Of a stretch of 5,300 nt of DNA, positions 5,231-5,300 are shown piece after piece (position 1 is the first letter of the stretch; every line of letters begins with the position of its first letter). Position numbers and translations under genes: made by a program. The stretch lies in NCBI GenBank assembly GCA_023141075.1, contig JAGLKL010000102.1, positions 1 to 5,300 on the forward strand. The letters run 5' to 3'. The notes under the pieces are model-generated. The model was not told where the DNA came from. It worked only from the letters and a program-made list of their open reading frames with translations, and searched no databases. The stretch is from Alphaproteobacteria bacterium. GTDB lineage: Bacteria; Pseudomonadota; Alphaproteobacteria; Micavibrionales; Micavibrionaceae.

Positions 5231-5300
5231 GTTTTATTCTTTATTTTTTGTTCGGATGTTTATTGATGTTGGAAATCTTGTTTACCAGATCTTCACAGGG

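Noticed and set aside
1..5300. CRISPR arrays, tRNA or rRNA genes, insertion sequences, phage genes
   Set aside because: I found no regularly spaced repeats, cloverleaf, rRNA motifs, transposase frames or attachment sites; the window is mainly housekeeping genes.

Overview
The window reads as chromosomal sequence from a moderately AT-rich Gram-negative bacterium, most likely an alphaproteobacterium. This placement is inference. It rests on a type I secretion adaptor, which implies a double membrane; on the style of the threonyl-tRNA synthetase C-terminal domain (FPLWIAPVQ); on the cold-shock protein (VERAGMRTLKEGQR); and on the short basic N-terminus of IF3. All confident genes are on the + strand.

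Layout. 1-1086: the 3' part of a HlyD-family type I secretion periplasmic adaptor gene, entering from the left edge. 1087-1328: non-coding, with at least three predicted stem-loops, probably including the structured leader of the next gene. 1329-1553: a single-domain cold-shock protein, closed by a textbook intrinsic terminator (1573-1609). 1609-1708: a near-perfect 21-bp palindrome, a sigma70-like promoter and a short leader. 1709-3652: a complete thrS with intact editing and catalytic residues. 3653-3837: a spacer with a weak terminator candidate and a weak promoter candidate. 3838-4380: infC, best started at a non-canonical AUU codon, the classic IF3 autoregulation signal. 4381-4440: a spacer with a perfect AT-rich hairpin. 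4441-5184: a CvpA-family membrane protein with a long acidic tail. 5185-5300: non-coding so far as can be seen, with a perfect tandem 11-mer, a small inverted repeat and a consensus -10 box.

How the genes relate. thrS, infC and the cold-shock gene all belong to translation or RNA handling, and thrS-infC adjacency is a familiar bacterial arrangement. The usual rpmI-rplT partners of infC are absent here; a cvpA-type gene follows instead. The secretion adaptor is separated from the rest by a large gap and is probably the end of an unrelated type I secretion operon.

No clearly new multi-gene system is visible. The points most worth a second look are the infC AUU start, the palindrome and its partial direct repeat around the thrS promoter, the structured csp leader, and substitutions close to the ThrRS active site.
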